In this document: positions 44,334 through 53,760 of the stretch, piece by piece
Numbering within the stretch: the stretch's first letter is position 1
Layout of the letters: every line of letters begins with the position of its first letter
DNA from: Nocardioides sp. S-1144
GTDB lineage: Bacteria; Actinomycetota; Actinomycetes; Propionibacteriales; Nocardioidaceae
Direction of reading: 5' to 3'
Length of the DNA stretch: 64,000 nt
NCBI RefSeq assembly: GCF_005954645.2
Contig: NZ_CP040695.2
Location: 3,968,001-4,032,000 of the forward strand
Notes under the pieces: model-generated
The model's input: only the letters and a program-made list of their open reading frames with translations
Database searches by the model: none
What the model was told of the DNA's origin: nothing
Position numbers and translations under genes: made by a program

Positions 44334-45218
44334 TCAGGGGACGACGACCACCGGCACCGGGGAGGCCCGGATGATCTTGGTGGCCGTCGAGCCGAGGAAG
44401 AGCCGCTGCATGAGGCTCGCGGCCGACGAGCCGACGACCAGGACGTCGCTGCGCTCCCACGGCACGTCCTCGAGAGCCTCGGCCCAGCTGCGACCGGTGG
44501 CCACGGCGGTCTCGACGTCGGCGGGCACGTCGGCGACGTCGCCCAGCGCCGCGACGGCGGCCGTCTGGAGGGCGGCGGTGTGCTCCACGTAGGACGCGAG
44601 GATCTCGTCCTCGCCGTGCACCTCGGGCGGGTACATCGTCTTGCCGCGGACGCCGAAGGTGACGACGCGCAGCGCCGCGCCGACCTGGTGGCAGATGGTC
44701 GCCGTCCGGGCCAGCACCTGCGCCGAGACGTCGTCGCCGCGGAACGCGCACGTGGCGCGGGCGACCGTCGCGTCGGGCGCGGCGCGGAAGCCACGCGTCG
44801 CCACGGCGACCGGGACGGGCGAGGAGTGCAGCAGCCGGTCGGCCGTCGAGCTCACCACGACGGTGCCCCACGCGCCGTCGCTGCCGGAGCCGACGACGAT
44901 CATCTCGGCGCCGAGCCGCGTCGCCTCCTCGATCAGCGTGGCCGCCTCCGACCTGCCCGGGAGGGCGGCGACCGAGGCCGGCACGTCGGGGCAGATCTCC
45001 GCGAGCAGCTCGGTGGTCGCCACCACCGCCCGCTCGCCCTGGTCGCGCGCCCAGGTCTCGAACTCGCGGTCGGAGCCGCGGGCGACCGGCGTCGGCCACG
45101 GCGCCGGGACCACGACGACGACCCGCAGGTCCTGGCCGGCCGAGCGGGCCAGCGTCGCGCCGAGGTGGAGCGGGGCGGCGTCACCCTTGGCGGCGGCGTA
45201 CCCGACCACGAGCGTCAT
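44334..45218 (-). CDS. Universal stress protein, two USP domains
   Basis: 294-aa tandem USP. Each half ends in a nucleotide-binding Walker-like loop: IVVGSGSDGAWGTVVVSSTADRLLHSSPVPVAVAT and VLVVGSSAASLMQRLFLGSTATKIIRASPVPVVVV. The ATP-binding G-2x-G-9x-G(S/T) pattern is partly preserved. ATG 45218 overlaps the stop of the upstream permease (ATGA), suggesting coordinated synthesis with the transporter. Confidence 0.88.
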   Translation of the reverse strand: MTLVVGYAAAKGDAAPLHLGATLARSAGQDLRVVVVVPAPWPTPVARGSDREFETWARDQGERAVVATTELLAEICPDVPASVAALPGRSEAATLIEEATRLGAEMIVVGSGSDGAWGTVVVSSTADRLLHSSPVPVAVATRGFRAAPDATVARATCAFRGDDVSAQVLARTATICHQVGAALRVVTFGVRGKTMYPPEVHGEDEILASYVEHTAALQTAAVAALGDVADVPADVETAVATGRSWAEALEDVPWERSDVLVVGSSAASLMQRLFLGSTATKIIRASPVPVVVVP

Positions 45219-46708
45219 CAGTGGCCTCCGCCCGGCGCCCCGGGCTGCGTCGTGTCGGCGACCACGCCGCGGTTCAGCGCGGCGTTGTTGCGGCCCCACA
45301 GCAGGTAGAAGGCCAGCACGACCGCCAGCCAGACCGTGAAGATGACCCACGTGATCGCGGCGAGGCCGGACAGGATGTAGACGCACGCCGCGATCGTCAG
45401 GATCGGGGTGACCGGGTAGCCCGGCACCCGGAACGGCCGCTCGAGGTCGGGCTGCGTGCGGCGCAGCACCAGCACCGCGGTGGCGACGACGATGAACGCG
45501 ATCAGGGTGCCGATGGAGACGGTGTCCCACAGGTAGTCCGACGGCACGAAGCCGGCGATCAGGGCCACCACGACCGAGACCACGACGGTGTTGAACGTCG
45601 GGGTGAGCGAGACCGGGTTCACCGAGGCGAACTTCTTCGGCAGCATCCCGTCGCGGCCCATGGCGAAGAGGATGCGGGTCTGGCCGTAGAGCGTGACGAG
45701 GGTGACGGAGAAGATCGAGATGACCGCGCCGGCGGCCAGGACCGTGCCCGGGACGCTCGAGCCGGTGATGTTGGACAGGATCACCGACAGGCCGGCGTCC
45801 TGCTGCTCGGGGTCGCTGAACTGCTCGGTCGGCTGGGCGCCGACCCCGGCGAGGGCGACCAGGACGTAGATCGCGACCACGACCACGAGCGCGCCCATGA
45901 TCGCCCGGGGCAGGGCCCGCTGCGGGTCCCGGACCTCCTCCCCCGCCGTCGACACCGCGTCGAGCCCGATGAAGGAGAAGAAGATCGTGCCGGCCGCCGC
46001 GCTGATGCCGGCCGCGCCGGCGTCCCAGAAGCCGGCGAAGTGGTCGGACTCGAACGCCGTCAGGCCGATCACCACGAAGAGCAGCAGCACCCCGAGCTTG
46101 ATCAGCACCATGATCGTGTTGACCCGCGCCGACTCGCTCGCGCCGCGCAGCAGCAGGAACATGCACAGGATCACCAGGACGACGGCCGGCAGGTTGACCA
46201 GCCCGGTCACGTTGTCCTCGTAGGGCACCGGTGAGTACGACAGCGCGTCGGGCAGGTGGAACCCGAACAGGCTCTGCAGCAGCTCGTTGAAGTAGCCGCT
46301 CCAGCCGACCGCGACCGCGGCGGAGCTGACGCCGTACTCGAGGAGCACGCAGGCGGCCACGACCATCGCCACGAGCTCGCCCATCGAGTGGTAGGCGTAG
46401 GAGTAGGTCGAGCCGCTGACCGGGATCGCGCTGGCGACCTCGGCGTAGCAGATCGCCGACAGCCCGGCGGCGAGGCCGGCGACGAGGAACGCCACGATGA
46501 CCGCCGGCCCGGCGTCGGGCACGGCCTCCTGGAGCACGAAGAAGATGCCGGTGCCGACGGTCGCGCCGACACCGAACAGCATCAGCTGGAACGTGCCGAA
46601 GCTCCGCTTCAGCTCCGGCCCGTCGTGCGGCCCCCGGGGCGCCGCGATCGGCTTGCGCCGCCGCAGCTGGTCGCCGAAGGACGGCCGGCCGGTCGTCAGG
46701 TCTGTCAT
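45218..46708 (-). CDS. APC-family amino acid permease
   Basis: 496 aa with about 12 TM helices. The first TM carries GVGATVGTGIFFVLQEAVPDAGPAVIVAF, and TM6 contains FFSFIGLDAVSTAGEEVRDPQRALPRAI, both hallmarks of cationic amino acid transporter/YhdG-like permeases. C-terminal extension ends in GAPGGGH. ATG 46708 has GGGAGGG upstream, so it is leadered. Substrate unknown. Coupled to the USP gene. Confidence 0.86.
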   Translation of the reverse strand: MTDLTTGRPSFGDQLRRRKPIAAPRGPHDGPELKRSFGTFQLMLFGVGATVGTGIFFVLQEAVPDAGPAVIVAFLVAGLAAGLSAICYAEVASAIPVSGSTYSYAYHSMGELVAMVVAACVLLEYGVSSAAVAVGWSGYFNELLQSLFGFHLPDALSYSPVPYEDNVTGLVNLPAVVLVILCMFLLLRGASESARVNTIMVLIKLGVLLLFVVIGLTAFESDHFAGFWDAGAAGISAAAGTIFFSFIGLDAVSTAGEEVRDPQRALPRAIMGALVVVVAIYVLVALAGVGAQPTEQFSDPEQQDAGLSVILSNITGSSVPGTVLAAGAVISIFSVTLVTLYGQTRILFAMGRDGMLPKKFASVNPVSLTPTFNTVVVSVVVALIAGFVPSDYLWDTVSIGTLIAFIVVATAVLVLRRTQPDLERPFRVPGYPVTPILTIAACVYILSGLAAITWVIFTVWLAVVLAFYLLWGRNNAALNRGVVADTTQPGAPGGGH

Positions 46709-46837
46709 GTCACCCTCCCGCCACCCCTGGCGTGCGCCCGAGGTGGGAGCGAACCTAGACCCGCGGGTGCGTCCCTGGATACGCCACCCGCGAGATTGCG
46801 CGGGGTCGGTGCCCCGGCGCGCGCCCGCCCCGCGGGA

Positions 46838-47767
46838 TCAGCGCGGCTCGACGGCGTCGCCCTCGCCGGGGGTGCCGTGCTCGGGGAACGGGGCGTCGGC
46901 GGCGTCCTCCTCGACCAGGCAGGTGCGGCAGAAGTCCTCGCCGAACGGCGTGAGGTGGATGCTGCGCCGCACGACCTTGGCGAACTTCACCGAGTGCACC
47001 GCCGCCAGCACGTCGGGCTGGGCCTCGACGACCTGGTACTCCAGAGGGTCGCGCAGCGGCTCACGCGAGAACCAGACCAGGCCGAGCCGGAACAGGTTGT
47101 TGAGGTAGGACGGCACCTGCTCCACGTAGCGCAGGCCCGCGCGGGCGCCGATCATGCTCAGCCCGGGCGCGACGAGGTGCGAGGACACCATGCCCATCGG
47201 CCCACCGGTGCGGACGTCGACGCTGGGCTGCGGGCCGCTGTTGAGCAGCAGCACCAGGATCCGGCCCTCGTCGGGCGCGAGCTCGGTCAGGATCCGGGCG
47301 AACGCCGGGTGGCCCTGGTCGGTGCTCCAGACGTCGCGCGAGCGCATCAGCAGGTCCTGGCCGAGCTCGCGCAGCGTCGGCTCGTGCGCCGTCGCGCTCG
47401 ACGACACGACCGTGCCGTCGACGACCTCCGGCTCGCGGCCCGCGGACGAACCGTGCTCGCCGACCAGCCCGCCGAGCGTCGCGCCGGCGACGACGAGCGC
47501 CTTGCCGACCGGCGTGCCGGAGGACACCGAGCGGGCCAGCTCGCCGACGACGGCGATCGCCTGGCCGGCGTCCTCGGCGAGCGCCGCGGCCTCGTCCTGG
47601 TCGGTGACCGCGCGCCCGACGCGGCGCCAGGCGGCCGCGGAGGTGCGCAGCGACCAGCCGGTCGTGTGCCAGGCCGCGGACGCCGCCACCCGCGCCAGCC
47701 CGGGCAGGGCCTCGGCGGCGGGCAGCAGGTCGCGGGGGTCCGGGCGGCCGGAGGACTCGGTGCTCAT
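46838..47767 (-). CDS. Abi-alpha-like (DUF4393) protein
   Basis: 309 aa. A helical N-terminal third (AEALPGLARVAASAAWHTTGWSLRT), a hydrophobic stretch (GKALVVAGATLGGLVG) and then a DUF4393/Abi_alpha-like region: AFARILTELAPDEGRILVLLLNSGP, SYLNNLFRLGLVWFSREPL and the closing LTPFGEDFCRTCLVEE. The Abi name comes from abortive-infection associations and does not prove defence here. ATG 47767 overlaps the DUF445 stop by 4 nt. Confidence 0.7.
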   Translation of the reverse strand: MSTESSGRPDPRDLLPAAEALPGLARVAASAAWHTTGWSLRTSAAAWRRVGRAVTDQDEAAALAEDAGQAIAVVGELARSVSSGTPVGKALVVAGATLGGLVGEHGSSAGREPEVVDGTVVSSSATAHEPTLRELGQDLLMRSRDVWSTDQGHPAFARILTELAPDEGRILVLLLNSGPQPSVDVRTGGPMGMVSSHLVAPGLSMIGARAGLRYVEQVPSYLNNLFRLGLVWFSREPLRDPLEYQVVEAQPDVLAAVHSVKFAKVVRRSIHLTPFGEDFCRTCLVEEDAADAPFPEHGTPGEGDAVEPR

Positions 47768-49101
47768 CGAGCCCCCTGGACGCCGAAGATCGCGAGGTGC
47801 AGGAAGCCGCCGGCGGCTCCCATGATCGCTCCGTGGGCGTACAGCATCCACTCATCCTCCCTGATGGCCGAGCGCATCATGTCCACGAAGTCGCGCGGCG
47901 GCAGCTCCCGGGTCCGTCGTTCGACCAGGTCGCGGATCCGTCCGGCCTGGCGGGCGCTGAACTCGGGGTCCTTGAACGGCGTCAGCGTGCGGTCGACCGC
48001 CTCCCGGGCGACCGCCTCGCGGATCGTGTCGAACCGGGTGCCGCCGATCGCCACGCGCAGCGCGCCGCGGGCCGGCCCGGCGGCCTGGTCGATCGCCGGA
48101 CGCAGCGCGGTGACGAGCATCTGTCGCGTCCGGTCGCCGCGCGGCCCGTCGAGCAGGAAGTCCCCGATCCGCTCGAGGGTGATGACGTCGTCGGCGATGA
48201 TCTGGGCGTAGACGCCGGCCGCCTCGGCCTGGCGGCGCAGGAAGAGCCCGTGCGCCCTGACCCCGAGGATCCGGCGCGGCTCGGCGGGCTCGAAGATCAG
48301 CCACATGCCCAGGGCGTTGGTGATCCAGCCCACGACGACGCCGAGCACGGGGAGCAGCCACGCCTGGTGGGCGATGCTGTCGACCAGGGCGACCGGGATG
48401 CCGAGCAGGAACCCGAACACGAAGCCGAACCGGACCATCATGTCCAGCTCCTTCTGGCCGAAGTCGCGGAAGATCCGCACGACCAGGTCGGGGTTCTCCT
48501 GGAAGTGGTCGATCACCATGATCTTCGGGTCGAGCAGCTGGTCGATGTGGATGCCGATCTCGTCGGTCACCCGGCCGACGACGCTGGGCAGCTGCGCCCG
48601 GACGCGCTGGTAGACGGCGTCCTTGAACGGCTGCGGCAGGTCGCGCCACAGGCGCGGGTGCTCGGTGCGCATCACCTGGTCGACCAGCCCGGGGATCTCG
48701 GGACCGAAGACGGTCACGATGTGCTCGGCGATCCGGTCGGGCTCGAGCTGGCGGTAGAACTCCGCCGGCGTCCCGAGCTTCGCGATCGCCTTGTCGACGG
48801 CGATGCTGCCCATCTTCGCGGCGCGCGCCGGCACGATGCCCTGCCAGCCGATCCCGCCCTGGAGCAGCCCGGGGACCTCCTGGACCTTGCGCGGCAGGAG
48901 CGTCGCGAGCTCCCTCATCCCGGGCACCCGCACCCCGCGGAAGCGCAGGGGCGCGAAGAGCATCAGCAGGCCCGACCAGTTGATCAGCCAGCCGACCACG
49001 CCGGTGAACAGCGGGATGCTGAGGAACGCCGCCCAGTGCACGTGGCGCGCCCAGTCGTGCACCCAGTCCACGCACGACCCCCTCGCCGCGGGCGGACCCA
49101 T
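47764..49101 (-). CDS. DUF445 family membrane protein
   Basis: 445 aa. An N-terminal TM (FLSIPLFTGVVGWLINWSGLLMLFAPL) with the conserved GW(L/I)(T/I)N-x-x repeat seen again in LGVVVGWITNALGMWLIFEP, several membrane segments (~245-300), and cytoplasmic helical regions. DUF445/YheB-like proteins are widespread and unexplained. ATG 49101 preferred; GTG 49107 (VAM) is close to TACCCT at 49119-49124 and is an alternative. Translationally coupled to the Abi-alpha-like gene. Confidence 0.8.
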   Translation of the reverse strand: MGPPAARGSCVDWVHDWARHVHWAAFLSIPLFTGVVGWLINWSGLLMLFAPLRFRGVRVPGMRELATLLPRKVQEVPGLLQGGIGWQGIVPARAAKMGSIAVDKAIAKLGTPAEFYRQLEPDRIAEHIVTVFGPEIPGLVDQVMRTEHPRLWRDLPQPFKDAVYQRVRAQLPSVVGRVTDEIGIHIDQLLDPKIMVIDHFQENPDLVVRIFRDFGQKELDMMVRFGFVFGFLLGIPVALVDSIAHQAWLLPVLGVVVGWITNALGMWLIFEPAEPRRILGVRAHGLFLRRQAEAAGVYAQIIADDVITLERIGDFLLDGPRGDRTRQMLVTALRPAIDQAAGPARGALRVAIGGTRFDTIREAVAREAVDRTLTPFKDPEFSARQAGRIRDLVERRTRELPPRDFVDMMRSAIREDEWMLYAHGAIMGAAGGFLHLAIFGVQGAR

Positions 49102-49177
49102 CGCCACCCGGTCTGCGCAGGGTAGTTCACCCCACCACGCCGGGTGCGACACCGTGACGCAGACAACCGTGGGCCGC

Positions 49178-50674
49178 TCAGATCGCGAGGACGCCCATCG
49201 TGGCGACGACGGCGAGGGCGAACGCGCCGAGGGCGATCTGGGCGACGAAGAGCCAGGTGGCGACGCCGCCGCGCCGTTGCGGGAGGTCGGCGCGGCGCTC
49301 GCGGCGCATCGTCCACAGCAGGGCGGCGCCGATGCCGAGCATCGGGGCCATCGTCGTCCAGTAGCGCGGGCCGCCGATGTGCACGAAGGGCTGCGCCATC
49401 AGACCGATGATCCCGACCTTGAGCAGCACCAGGGTGAGCTGGCTGTCGAAGGTGCGGCGGGTCGCGGCGCCGAGCAGCACCAGCATGACCAGGCAGGCCG
49501 GGTAGAAGGTGCCGAGCGTGAGGACCTCGGCGAGCGGCACGACGTCGTACGGCGCGCCGTCCCAGCGCAGCAGCGTCGCGAACCGCGCGGGCTGGCCGAA
49601 GTAGCGCCCGGAGTTGATGCCGACGTCGCGGGCGTAGGACTCGGCGGTCACGTGGCGCCGGGCGTAGGCCGACATCTCGTCGGCGACCACGGTCTCGCTG
49701 ACGCCGGCGGCCCGGCCCTGCTCGCGGGAGTAGCGCAGCGGCGAGAACCAGATGCTGCTGCCCGGGTCGCACTCCCCGAAGCAGATCGTGTCGCGGTCGC
49801 CGAAGGCGTTGGCGCGCACGGTCGGCACCGACACGGTGGTGAGCACCCGGCCGTCGAGGGAGGTCGACGCCGCCAGGCTCCACGGCGCCAGGATGGCCAG
49901 GAAGACCAGGCCGGCGGCGACGTAGGTCGTCACCACGCGGCCCCGGTCGGAGCGGCGCGCGAGCACCAGCGAGGTCACGAAGGTGATCCCGAGCATCCCG
50001 ACGACCAGCAGGCTGACGCTGGAGCGGAAGTACACCGCGACGATCGCGAAGAGCCCGAGCTTCACCCCGTCGCGCCACGAGATCCGGCCGTGGTCGCGGG
50101 CGGCGCGCAGCATGTCGATGGCCTGGCAGAGCATCAGGACGACGAGCAGCCCGGCCGACGTGTCGCCCCAGGCGGCCGCGCCGAAGACCGAGTAGGTCGG
50201 CACCAGGCCGGGGAAGACCAGCATCGCCCCGGCCGGACCGTTGCCCAGGGTGCGGCGCACCTTGAGCGCGGTGAGGAGCAGCAGCAGCGCCGAGAAGAGC
50301 GCCAGGTAGGCCCGCACCAGGGCCAGCGGCGCGGCCGGCACCAGCAGGTACAGCGGCGTCAGCACCACCGACATGCCCGGCATGAACCAGCCGCTGCCGA
50401 CGACGTGCCGCTCGAGCTCGGCGGTGTTCGGGCCGTCGAGGGAGACCAGGTCGCGCAGCAGGTTCGACAGGGCCCGGCCGGAGTCGAGGTAGAACGCCTC
50501 GTCCCCGACCAGCGGGCCGCCCGCGATGCCGACGTAGGTCACCAGCCGCATCACCAGGGTGCCCACGAAGAGCCAGACGAGGATCCGCGCGGGCCGGCCG
50601 AGACCGTCCCACCGCGCCCGCAGGCGCTCGCGGACGCCGTCCGGCCCGGCCTCCGACCCGGTGAGCGTGCTCAC
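49178..50674 (-). CDS. Polytopic GT-C-like glycosyltransferase
   Basis: 498 aa with about 11-12 TM helices. The first extracytoplasmic loop contains GPLVGDEAFYLDSGRAL, the acidic D-E pair of GT-C lipid-phosphate-sugar transferases (ArnT/PMT-like, DUF2029/PIG-like). These act outside the membrane on polyprenyl-phosphate sugars. GTG 50674 overlaps the previous gene stop by 4 nt. Donor and acceptor are unknown; the neighbouring GtrA and GT2 genes suggest cell-envelope glycan work. Confidence 0.75.
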   Translation of the reverse strand: MSTLTGSEAGPDGVRERLRARWDGLGRPARILVWLFVGTLVMRLVTYVGIAGGPLVGDEAFYLDSGRALSNLLRDLVSLDGPNTAELERHVVGSGWFMPGMSVVLTPLYLLVPAAPLALVRAYLALFSALLLLLTALKVRRTLGNGPAGAMLVFPGLVPTYSVFGAAAWGDTSAGLLVVLMLCQAIDMLRAARDHGRISWRDGVKLGLFAIVAVYFRSSVSLLVVGMLGITFVTSLVLARRSDRGRVVTTYVAAGLVFLAILAPWSLAASTSLDGRVLTTVSVPTVRANAFGDRDTICFGECDPGSSIWFSPLRYSREQGRAAGVSETVVADEMSAYARRHVTAESYARDVGINSGRYFGQPARFATLLRWDGAPYDVVPLAEVLTLGTFYPACLVMLVLLGAATRRTFDSQLTLVLLKVGIIGLMAQPFVHIGGPRYWTTMAPMLGIGAALLWTMRRERRADLPQRRGGVATWLFVAQIALGAFALAVVATMGVLAI

Positions 50675-51165
50675 GAGCGGTCCGCGAGGTCGGGGGTGAA
50701 GCGCTTGGTCGAGTTCACGTCGAAGCAGTCGGGGTCGTCGGACTGCCGCACGACGACGGGCAGGTCGAGCACCATCTCGCCGCGGACGACGGCGTCGTCC
50801 GGGACGCCGTCGAAGTCGCGCGCCCGGACCCGGACGCCGCTCACCCCGGCCTCCTCGAACTGCGCCTCGAGCCGGGCCCGCGCCTCGTCGGCGCCGATCC
50901 GGTCGACCTGGAGGACCGTGCGCCGGCGCAGCCCGTCGGCGGCGAGGGTGTCGCCGTCGCGACGCAGCACGTAGGCGAAGTCGGGGACGACGCCGCCGGG
51001 CAGCGGGTAGCAGCCGGTGGTGAGGCCGTCGGGCGGCAGCACCGGTCGGTAGCTGCCGTTCACGTCGGCGCGGCCGAGGAGCGGGCTGACCAGCACGACC
51101 ACCAGCGCGACGACCACCGCCGCCGCGGCGACCCGGGCTCTCGGTCGGGTCGGGATCAGGCTCAT
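50671..51165 (-). CDS. Membrane-anchored exported hypothetical protein
   Basis: 164 aa. Signal-anchor (VAAAAVVVALVVVLVSPLLG, ~11-30) followed by a ~130-residue extracytoplasmic domain with two Cys (TTGCYPLP and DPDCFDVN) that could pair. Coupled by GTGA to the GT-C gene, so probably an accessory to it. TAGGAT lies 9 nt before ATG 51165 (leader of about 2-3 nt). Confidence 0.65.
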   Translation of the reverse strand: MSLIPTRPRARVAAAAVVVALVVVLVSPLLGRADVNGSYRPVLPPDGLTTGCYPLPGGVVPDFAYVLRRDGDTLAADGLRRRTVLQVDRIGADEARARLEAQFEEAGVSGVRVRARDFDGVPDDAVVRGEMVLDLPVVVRQSDDPDCFDVNSTKRFTPDLADRS

Positions 51166-51195
51166 GGCGCAGCCATCCTAGGGAATGCGCGCCGA

Positions 51196-51201
51196 TACAC
51201 T
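51196..51201 (+). promoter_or_regulatory. -10 box TACACT, near-leaderless
   Basis: TACACT ends 7 nt before ATG 51209, which selects that start over the ATG at 51185 upstream. Confidence 0.5.
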
Positions 51202-51208
51202 CCGCCGC

Positions 51209-53086
51209 ATGGTCGGTGGCGGGGTGAGGCGGCTCCCACCCGTCCTGTCGACCGCCCTCGGGTGGACGGTCGCCGTGGTGGCGGTCGGGCTCGTCGTCCT
51301 GGCCACGACCGCCGGCTTCGTCGAGCGCCTCCTGCGCCCCGACGACGCGCCCTACAGCCTGGTCTCGCGCGAGGTCGGCGACCACCCGCTGGCCGTGCTG
51401 GCGATCCTCGTCGTGGTCGCCGTGCCGTACGTCCTCGCGTTCCGCTGGCTCTGCGCCCGCACGGCCGCGTGGCGCGACGGCGTCACCGCCCCGACCCCGA
51501 CCGGCCGCTGGGTGCGCGTGGCGGCCCTGGTCGACCACGTGTTCGCCCGCTGGTACCGCGTCGCGGCGGTGCTGGCGATCGTGTGGCTGCCGTTCTACCT
51601 GACGTCGTTCCCGGGCCAGCCGAGCCCGGACGCCGCCAACATGTTCACCGAGTTCCTCCAGCGCCGCTCCGACTTCGCCGGCGCGCCGCCCCTGGCGCCC
51701 GCGGACCTCACCGCGCCGTACGTCGACTACCCGACGTCGACCTACCTGATGGACGCGATGCCCCCCGGCTCCGACAGCATGTGGTCGAACCACCACCCGC
51801 TGTTCCTGATGCTCGGCTACGGCTCGATCTGCTGGGTGAGCATCCAGCTCTTCGGCAGCCTGGTCCCGGCGATCGTGCTGATCTCGGCGGCCTCGGCGCT
51901 CTTCACGCTGGTGGCCTTCGGTCGCGCGCTCACCCTCCTCGGCCGCCACGTGCCGAGCTGGTGGCACCGCGGCCTCGCGCTCGCCCTCACCCTGCTGAGC
52001 CCGCTGATCGCGCTCTGGAGCATGGCCGAGCACAAGAACCAGCTCTTCTGCGCGGCGTTCGTGTGGTGGCTGGCGCTGCTGGCCCGGCTGGTCCACTCAC
52101 CCGAGCCCGTCGGACGCCGGTGGTACGCGGAGACCGTCGCGGTCTCGCTGGTGATGGCCGTGAGCGTCCAGTTCGGGTGGATCGTCCTGGTCGCGCAGGC
52201 GCTGGCCCTGCTGGTCACCCGGCACCGGGTCGCGGGGCTGGTGGCGGTCGGCGTCCCGGCGGTCCTGGTCTACGCCAGCATCGCGCTCGTCACCGCCGGC
52301 GGTGCGGCGGTGCCGTCGGATCCGGTCGAGACCAAGGGCACCCAGATGCAGCTGCTCGCCCTCACGCTGCGCGAGCACCCCGACGCCCTGACCGAGCGGG
52401 AGCGCGCCGACCTGTCGCGGATCTTCGACCTCGACGAGATGGTGGCCGTCTTCGACCCCTCGAGCTCGGACCCCCTGAAGTCGACCGGCCCGCTCGAGCG
52501 CAAGTCGGGCAGCTTCCGCTACGAGACGGTGCAGCCCGAGGACTGGGACGTGCTGAACCCGGTCGTCGTCCGGCTGGCGAGGGAGTACCCGGCGACCTTC
52601 GTCGACGGGCTGTTCCTCAAGTCCTACCGCTACCTCGACCCCTTCGACGAGGGCACCGACTGGTACCCGCCGTGGTCGCCGGGCTACGAGCGCACCGTCG
52701 ACGGCCACCAGGTCGCCCCGGTCGAGCTGAACGCGACGCTGCGCGGCACCACCCGCGACGTCGCCCGCAGCTGCTACTCCTCCTTCCCGTGCCGGCCGAC
52801 GCTGTCGCACGGCGTCCGCACCGTCGCGCTGGTGCTCCTGCTCGCGGCCGCGATCGCCGTCCGCCGCCGCTACGCGTGGCTGTGGGCCCTGCCCTTCGCC
52901 CTCCAGCTCGGCATCGCCGGCGTCTCCCCCCTCAGCGCGGGCGGACGCTACGTCCTCGCCTTCACCTACGCCCTCGGCGTCGTGGTGCTCCTCCTCGCCA
53001 CCAGCGACCGCTCCGACGAAACCGCACCCGCCACACACCGGCGGTTGAGCAGGCGAGCGCCGGCGAGCGCCGACGAAACCTCCTGA
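51209..53086 (+). CDS. Large polytopic membrane protein, DUF6020/GT-C-like
   Basis: 625 aa with about 12 TM helices. The extracytoplasmic region has TSFPGQPSPDAANMFTEFLQ and MWSNHHPLFLMLGYG, resembling DUF6020-type putative GT-C sugar transferases of Gram-positive envelopes. A large C-terminal extracellular loop (~400-520) contains a Cys pair (SCYSSFPC). The start is placed at ATG 51209, not 51185, because of the TACACT box. The last ~13 residues (RRAPASADETS) are encoded by the repeat array and are probably an acquired tail. Confidence 0.7.
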   Translation: MVGGGVRRLPPVLSTALGWTVAVVAVGLVVLATTAGFVERLLRPDDAPYSLVSREVGDHPLAVLAILVVVAVPYVLAFRWLCARTAAWRDGVTAPTPTGRWVRVAALVDHVFARWYRVAAVLAIVWLPFYLTSFPGQPSPDAANMFTEFLQRRSDFAGAPPLAPADLTAPYVDYPTSTYLMDAMPPGSDSMWSNHHPLFLMLGYGSICWVSIQLFGSLVPAIVLISAASALFTLVAFGRALTLLGRHVPSWWHRGLALALTLLSPLIALWSMAEHKNQLFCAAFVWWLALLARLVHSPEPVGRRWYAETVAVSLVMAVSVQFGWIVLVAQALALLVTRHRVAGLVAVGVPAVLVYASIALVTAGGAAVPSDPVETKGTQMQLLALTLREHPDALTERERADLSRIFDLDEMVAVFDPSSSDPLKSTGPLERKSGSFRYETVQPEDWDVLNPVVVRLAREYPATFVDGLFLKSYRYLDPFDEGTDWYPPWSPGYERTVDGHQVAPVELNATLRGTTRDVARSCYSSFPCRPTLSHGVRTVALVLLLAAAIAVRRRYAWLWALPFALQLGIAGVSPLSAGGRYVLAFTYALGVVVLLLATSDRSDETAPATHRRLSRRAPASADETS

Positions 53087-53760
53087 GCGGTCTCGTCGAC
53101 GGGCTCGCCAGAGCTCGCCCTGCTCGACCTCCGGCACGACGTCCACCTCGACCCTCGGAGGTTGAGCAAGCGAGCGCCAGCGAGCGCCAGTGAGCGCCGA
53201 CGAAACCTCCTAGCCGGTCTCGTCGACGGGCTCGCCAGAGCTCGCCCTGCTCGACCTCCGGCACGACGTCCACCTCGACCCCCGGAGGTTGAGCAAGCGA
53301 GCGCCAGCGAGCGCCGACGAAACCTCTAGAGCGGTCTCGTCGACGGGCTCGCCAGAGCTCGCCCTGCTCGACCTCCGGCACGACGTCCACCTCGACCCTC
53401 GGAGGTTGAGCAAGCGAGCGCCAGCGAGCGCCAGCGAGCGCCGACGAAACCTCCTAGCCGGTCTCGTCGACGGGCTCGCCAGAGCTCGCCCTGCTCGACC
53501 TCCGGCACGACGTCCACCTCGACCCCCGGAGGTTGAGCAAGCGAGCGCCAGCGAGCGCCGACGAAACCTCTAGAGCGGTCTCGTCGACGGGCTCGCCAGA
53601 GCTCGCCCTGCTCGACCTCCGGCGCGACCACCGGAGGTTGAGCAAGCGAGCGCCAGCGAGCGCCGACGAAACCCGGCAACCACCACGCCCAAGCCACCGA
53701 GATCGGCCCCAGCGGTCTCGTCAACGGGCTCGCTAGCGCTCGCCCTGCTCGACCTCCGGC
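53043..53760. repeat. Foldback repeat array with 244-bp tandem duplication
   Basis: Alternating elements: A (GGTTGAGCAAGCGAGCGCC...GACGAAACC) begins at 53043, 53160, 53287, 53404, 53531 and 53636; B (GGTCTCGTCGACGGGCTCGC...CTGCTCGACCTCC) follows each. A and B are near inverted copies of each other, so each A-B pair can fold back. Positions 53160 to 53404 and 53287 to 53531 repeat at exactly 244 bp with almost no change. The array fills the whole gap between convergent genes and supplies the 3' coding ends of both. Confidence 0.8.

Noticed and set aside
53289..53736. Short open frames on both strands inside the repeat array
   Set aside because: They are translations of the repeat itself, without ribosome sites or TANNNT at 6-7 nt, and overlap each other on both strands.
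53043..53760. Tandem repeats that look CRISPR-like at first sight
   Set aside because: Repeats are foldback pairs with variable lengths and the intervening sequence is itself repeated, not unique spacers. No cas genes nearby.
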